A stretch of 64,000 nt of DNA from positions 1 to 64,000 of the IMG/VR virus record IMGVR_UViG_3300013113_000285, one strand, 5' to 3'. This stretch comes from a virus. Numbering within the stretch: position 1 is the stretch's first letter; each line of letters opens with the position of its first letter. The notes beneath the pieces are model-generated. The model was not told where the DNA came from. It made no database searches and saw nothing but the letters and a program-made list of their open reading frames with translations. Below are positions 61,673-64,000 of the stretch, piece by piece. The translations under genes and the position numbers were made by a program.

Positions 61673-61922
61673 TTTCTTTTCTTGCCTCTTCCTTTTGTTG
61701 TTCCAGAACTTCTCGTGAGGTTTCAATGAATTCTTTTACTCGCTCACCAGCAGTGGTCTGCTTGTTCTGTTTCACCTTTACATTTATTTTATCATAAACT
61801 CTTTTGAGTTTATCTTTATTTTCACAACCACAAACCTCACACTGCTCTACTACCTCGTTCATTCCGTGAAAGACTTGAAAGGTAGCTTCGCAGTGTAAGC
61901 ATTTGTAGGAGTAGCGAGGCAT
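61665..61922 (-). CDS. FmdB-like zinc-ribbon protein
   Basis: The product has 85 residues. The N-terminus MPRYSYKCLHCEATF followed by CEVCGC is the FmdB/CxxC-CxxC zinc ribbon, with probable ligands C8, C11, C28 and C31 and the characteristic Y/F-x-C-x2-C start. A basic linker and a long glutamate/lysine-rich helix (residues about 50-85) follow. In bacteria these proteins are annotated as putative regulators; in phages the role is not established. The gene ends in an ATGA overlap with the following membrane protein and lies two genes before the late sigma factor, so a nucleic-acid or transcription role is a reasonable guess. Fold call secure, function open. Confidence 0.85.
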   Translation of the reverse strand: MPRYSYKCLHCEATFQVFHGMNEVVEQCEVCGCENKDKLKRVYDKINVKVKQNKQTTAGERVKEFIETSREVLEQQKEEARKEND

Positions 61923-61925
61923 AAC

Positions 61926-62132
61926 TTAGCTATCCTCGTCGATGATGTTTTCGATGTTGAAATTTGGTGGGTTGGAAACAACAAGTTCGCCGTTTTTGGT
62001 TCCCCATCGCTTTGTTTCCCCATCCTTTGTAAAGTCCAAAGAACGTAAAATAGGAACAATATCTGTTTGCTCTAATAAACTTTTTTGTAGAGCGTTCATA
62101 ATAGCACCGAGTGCTTGGTCACTTAGTTTCAT
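61926..62132 (-). CDS. Small conserved-type phage protein, unknown function
   Basis: The product is 68 residues, beginning MKLSDQALGAIMNALQKSLL. I chose the ATG at 62132 rather than the longer frame because GGAGA stands correctly spaced before it, inside the end of the glycosyltransferase gene. The first half should be a helix carrying leucine/isoleucine repeats; the C-terminal half is polar and acidic (ends ENIIDEDS). Proteins of this look sit near FmdB-like and gp55 genes in T4-like cyanophages as far as I recall, but I know no function. There is no signal peptide, membrane segment or metal motif. It belongs to the tight small-gene block leading into the sigma factor. Confidence 0.75.
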   Translation of the reverse strand: MKLSDQALGAIMNALQKSLLEQTDIVPILRSLDFTKDGETKRWGTKNGELVVSNPPNFNIENIIDEDS

Positions 62133-63282
62133 CAATGTCTCCTTCTGTTGTATCAATAATACTATCTATAATACTATTATACCTCATATTGAGAGTTTGT
62201 TCAGTGAAATTTTCATTTATAAAGTTCTGATGTGTCTTAGCAGACTTTTTATATTTATTTATATTGTTATAAACTTCTCTCATTTGTGTTCTCACAGAAC
62301 TTGTCTTAGGAAAGCACCATTTTGTTCCTGCTTCAAGAACACCTTCCCACACTTGGTGTTCCTCTAGTTCTTTCTCCTCATACTCCAACTCTACAAAAGA
62401 ATCGTTTGAGAAGTCCCTAATCCCGCCCCAGTTGGGCGCAATGACTGGAACGCCATGTTGTGCTGCCTCAAATACAGGAAGTCCAAAACCTTCGCCATGT
62501 GAAGTTGTGATATAAGCAGAGACATTTTTGTTTTTATAAAGTGAAACCATTTCAGCATCAGAAAGAGAGCCATGAAAAAGATAAACTTTACACTTTCTGT
62601 CTTGTACTGTATGACCGAGTAGTGCTTCTAGTCTTTGCTTTGTTTGTTCTCTGTCAATGCGAGAGCCCCCAGTTAGATTAGTCTTTACAACGAGACCAAC
62701 TTCTTCATTTTGAAATTCTTCAATGAATGAGATAATTGTTTGCTCTAAATTTTTTCTTGGGCTCCATTGTGCTACAGTAAGAAAGTTGAAATCTGTCTCT
62801 AGGTCAAAATCTATTTTCTTCGCTCTTAGCTTTTTAGCAGGAAAATTAACAACCTCGACCTTTTCTTGAACTTCCTCCGAGAAACACTCTTTAGAATGTT
62901 GCGATGGTACAATAACCCTATCCATCTCCAAACAAGCTCTACTCCAACTATCTGGTGCTGCTGTAGTTTCAACCCCTGCTGTAATTCCGATATTCTTTTC
63001 ACAAAGTTTCTGCCATTCGCTTGGAAGTTGCACTTGAATAGAAGTCGCAAAATCACGGACACCTGTTTGAATAGCTCTAGCTGTACGCATAATTGTATTA
63101 TCTATCCATTCTCGCTCTTCCGTGTCTTCAGAAATCCAGCCTGTACTTCCCCAGCCTACATTCAATAGATAAACCTCGTTTCTATCATCAGAACGAAGTG
63201 CTCGTAAAACAGAGCGACAATGCTCTCCATAGCCAGAGCGAGATAGGGCTGGTCCTCTTACAAGAATTTTTCTTTTACTCAT
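62119..63282 (-). CDS. Glycosyltransferase, GT-B fold (GT4-like), complete
   Basis: This is a complete 387-residue protein, the normal length for a GT4 enzyme. The N-terminus MSKRKILVRGPALSRSGYGE is the first beta-strand and glycine loop of a Rossmann domain. The C-terminal half has VAQWSPRKNLEQTI, the usual start of the second Rossmann domain, and the donor motif HGEGFGLPVFEAAQHGVPVI with E-x7-E spacing. It is a paralogue-like neighbour of the upstream transferase (same fold and motif order, low apparent identity) and is coupled to it by ATGA overlap. Phage enzymes of this type modify DNA, capsid or tail proteins, or host surface sugars; nothing here decides between them. The 3' end overlaps the next small gene by 14 bases. 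Confidence 0.92.
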   Translation of the reverse strand: MSKRKILVRGPALSRSGYGEHCRSVLRALRSDDRNEVYLLNVGWGSTGWISEDTEEREWIDNTIMRTARAIQTGVRDFATSIQVQLPSEWQKLCEKNIGITAGVETTAAPDSWSRACLEMDRVIVPSQHSKECFSEEVQEKVEVVNFPAKKLRAKKIDFDLETDFNFLTVAQWSPRKNLEQTIISFIEEFQNEEVGLVVKTNLTGGSRIDREQTKQRLEALLGHTVQDRKCKVYLFHGSLSDAEMVSLYKNKNVSAYITTSHGEGFGLPVFEAAQHGVPVIAPNWGGIRDFSNDSFVELEYEEKELEEHQVWEGVLEAGTKWCFPKTSSVRTQMREVYNNINKYKKSAKTHQNFINENFTEQTLNMRYNSIIDSIIDTTEGDIDETK

Positions 63283-64000
63283 AGTTCAATAATCTCCCAG
63301 TTCTGATGTTTTCGACTCTTCCAAGAACCTGCTGTCTTATGAAGTTGTGTGAGTGTTTTTTCCCACTGTTCTGCAAAGTTTTTACTATTATAATTTCTTA
63401 CAACGTGATTGTGTCCTAATTGTCCGAGACGAGTCCTCTCCTCTTTTGATAAAGAATAAAACTTTCTCAGTGCTCCGATAAAATCTTCTTTACTAACTCT
63501 ATCTTGGTAGATATAAGGAACTTGTTGAGAGCCTATAATAGTCCTTGTACTTGGCTCGATACCAATGCCGAAAGTATCCTCGCCATCAGTAATTTGCTCT
63601 TGCAACCCACCTGTTTTATTTACAATAATAGGTGTTCCACAGGCAAGTGATTCCAGTGTAGATAAGCCAAAACCTTCAGCGTCTGAAATGTTGATAGTGC
63701 AATCAGTCGAATTATAAAGCATAGCCATTTTCTCTGGCTCATACTTCAAGGGAGAAAGCATTACTTCTCCATTGTCTAGACCAAGTTCTGAAATGCTTGA
63801 TTGTAAATCTGCACCTGTCTGTTCGTCAGGATTGGTGTGCATCAGTAGCGCTGCTTTATCGTGCCCTACCTCTTCTAAGAATTCCTTGAACCACCACATA
63901 AGAGTTACTGCATTCTTCCTCTGTGTGTTCCTATTATTCCAGAAGAAAATAGTCTTTTCGTCGGGACCGAAATGTTCTTTACGAAATTGTACCACTTCTT
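63279..64000 (-). CDS. Glycosyltransferase, GT-B fold (GT4-like), 5' end outside window
   Basis: The reading frame is open to the right edge, so the N-terminal domain is missing; the visible part is about 240 residues and is the nucleotide-sugar-binding half of a GT-B enzyme. It carries the acceptor-side strand WNNRNTQRKN and the classical donor-site motif DAEGFGLSTLESLACGTP, whose two glutamates seven residues apart (E-x7-E) are typical of GT4 retaining transferases. It should transfer a sugar from a nucleotide donor to DNA, a virion protein or a host glycan; the acceptor cannot be read. Its stop overlaps the start of the next glycosyltransferase in an ATGA junction, so the two are translationally coupled and probably act on the same pathway. 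The family call is firm; the substrate is unknown. Confidence 0.88.
   Translation of the reverse strand, partial: EVVQFRKEHFGPDEKTIFFWNNRNTQRKNAVTLMWWFKEFLEEVGHDKAALLMHTNPDEQTGADLQSSISELGLDNGEVMLSPLKYEPEKMAMLYNSTDCTINISDAEGFGLSTLESLACGTPIIVNKTGGLQEQITDGEDTFGIGIEPSTRTIIGSQQVPYIYQDRVSKEDFIGALRKFYSLSKEERTRLGQLGHNHVVRNYNSKNFAEQWEKTLTQLHKTAGSWKSRKHQNWEIIEL

Noticed and set aside
1-64000. tRNA genes, insertion sequences, integrase or att sites
   Set aside because: No cloverleaf-like segments, transposase or integrase motifs or flanking direct repeats were seen; the window is continuous virion, lysis and replication coding sequence.

Overview
The window is a stretch of a large, tailed, contractile-tail bacteriophage genome with a T4-like (myovirus) virion and morphogenesis plan. 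The assignment rests on a set of recognisable T4-type proteins: sigma factor gp55, a gp5-type hub/tail lysin, gp25 and gp6 baseplate wedge proteins, large terminase gp17, portal gp20, prohead protease gp21, scaffold gp22, major capsid gp23, neck proteins and tail sheath gp18. Base composition is AT-rich by eye, ribosome binding sites are strong AGGAGG types, and the lysis genes resemble spanins, so the host is probably a Gram-negative bacterium. The host cannot be named from the sequence. Overall similarity is to the very large marine/environmental T4-like phages rather than to coliphage T4 itself.

Every supported gene lies on the minus strand, so transcription runs from 64000 towards 1. Genes are packed with ATGA/TAATG overlaps, and no gene-free stretch exceeds about 190 bases. 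In transcription order: two glycosyltransferases (64000-62119); a small-gene block with an FmdB-like zinc ribbon, a membrane protein, late sigma factor gp55 and a possible gp33 co-activator (62132-60348); a hub/baseplate block with the gp5-like amidase, an HxH spike-associated candidate, a 1911-residue unknown, gp25, gp6, a DNRLRE-like protein and a 3850-residue LamG giant (60355-37181); further large tail/baseplate-type unknowns (37184-27413); a short DNA-metabolism island of RuvC-like nuclease, primase and a single-chain SbcD-SbcC (Mre11-Rad50, T4 gp47-gp46) fusion (27399-22683); a lysis-type cassette (22639-21654); the packaging and head cluster from terminase to major capsid (21263-4152); then neck proteins and the tail sheath, which runs off the left edge.

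The head cluster is interrupted between the protease and the scaffold by an S21-like ribosomal protein, two structural unknowns and two paralogous long fibres built from an 18-residue (54-bp) repeat. Strong intrinsic terminators close the fibre genes and the capsid gene.

Regulation can be partly read. A sequence related to AACTATTTA lies just upstream of several transcription blocks, including sheath, neck, scaffold, the 260-aa head protein, the lysis cassette, gp25 and two tail genes. I propose it as this phage's gp55-dependent late promoter. At the lysis cassette it abuts a hairpin that hides the ribosome binding site, an arrangement like the one known for the T4 lysozyme gene. A sigma70-like promoter stands in front of the primase/SbcDC island, which suggests early genes embedded among late ones. 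The small terminase, endolysin, tail tube and several hub genes are not recognisable in the window.
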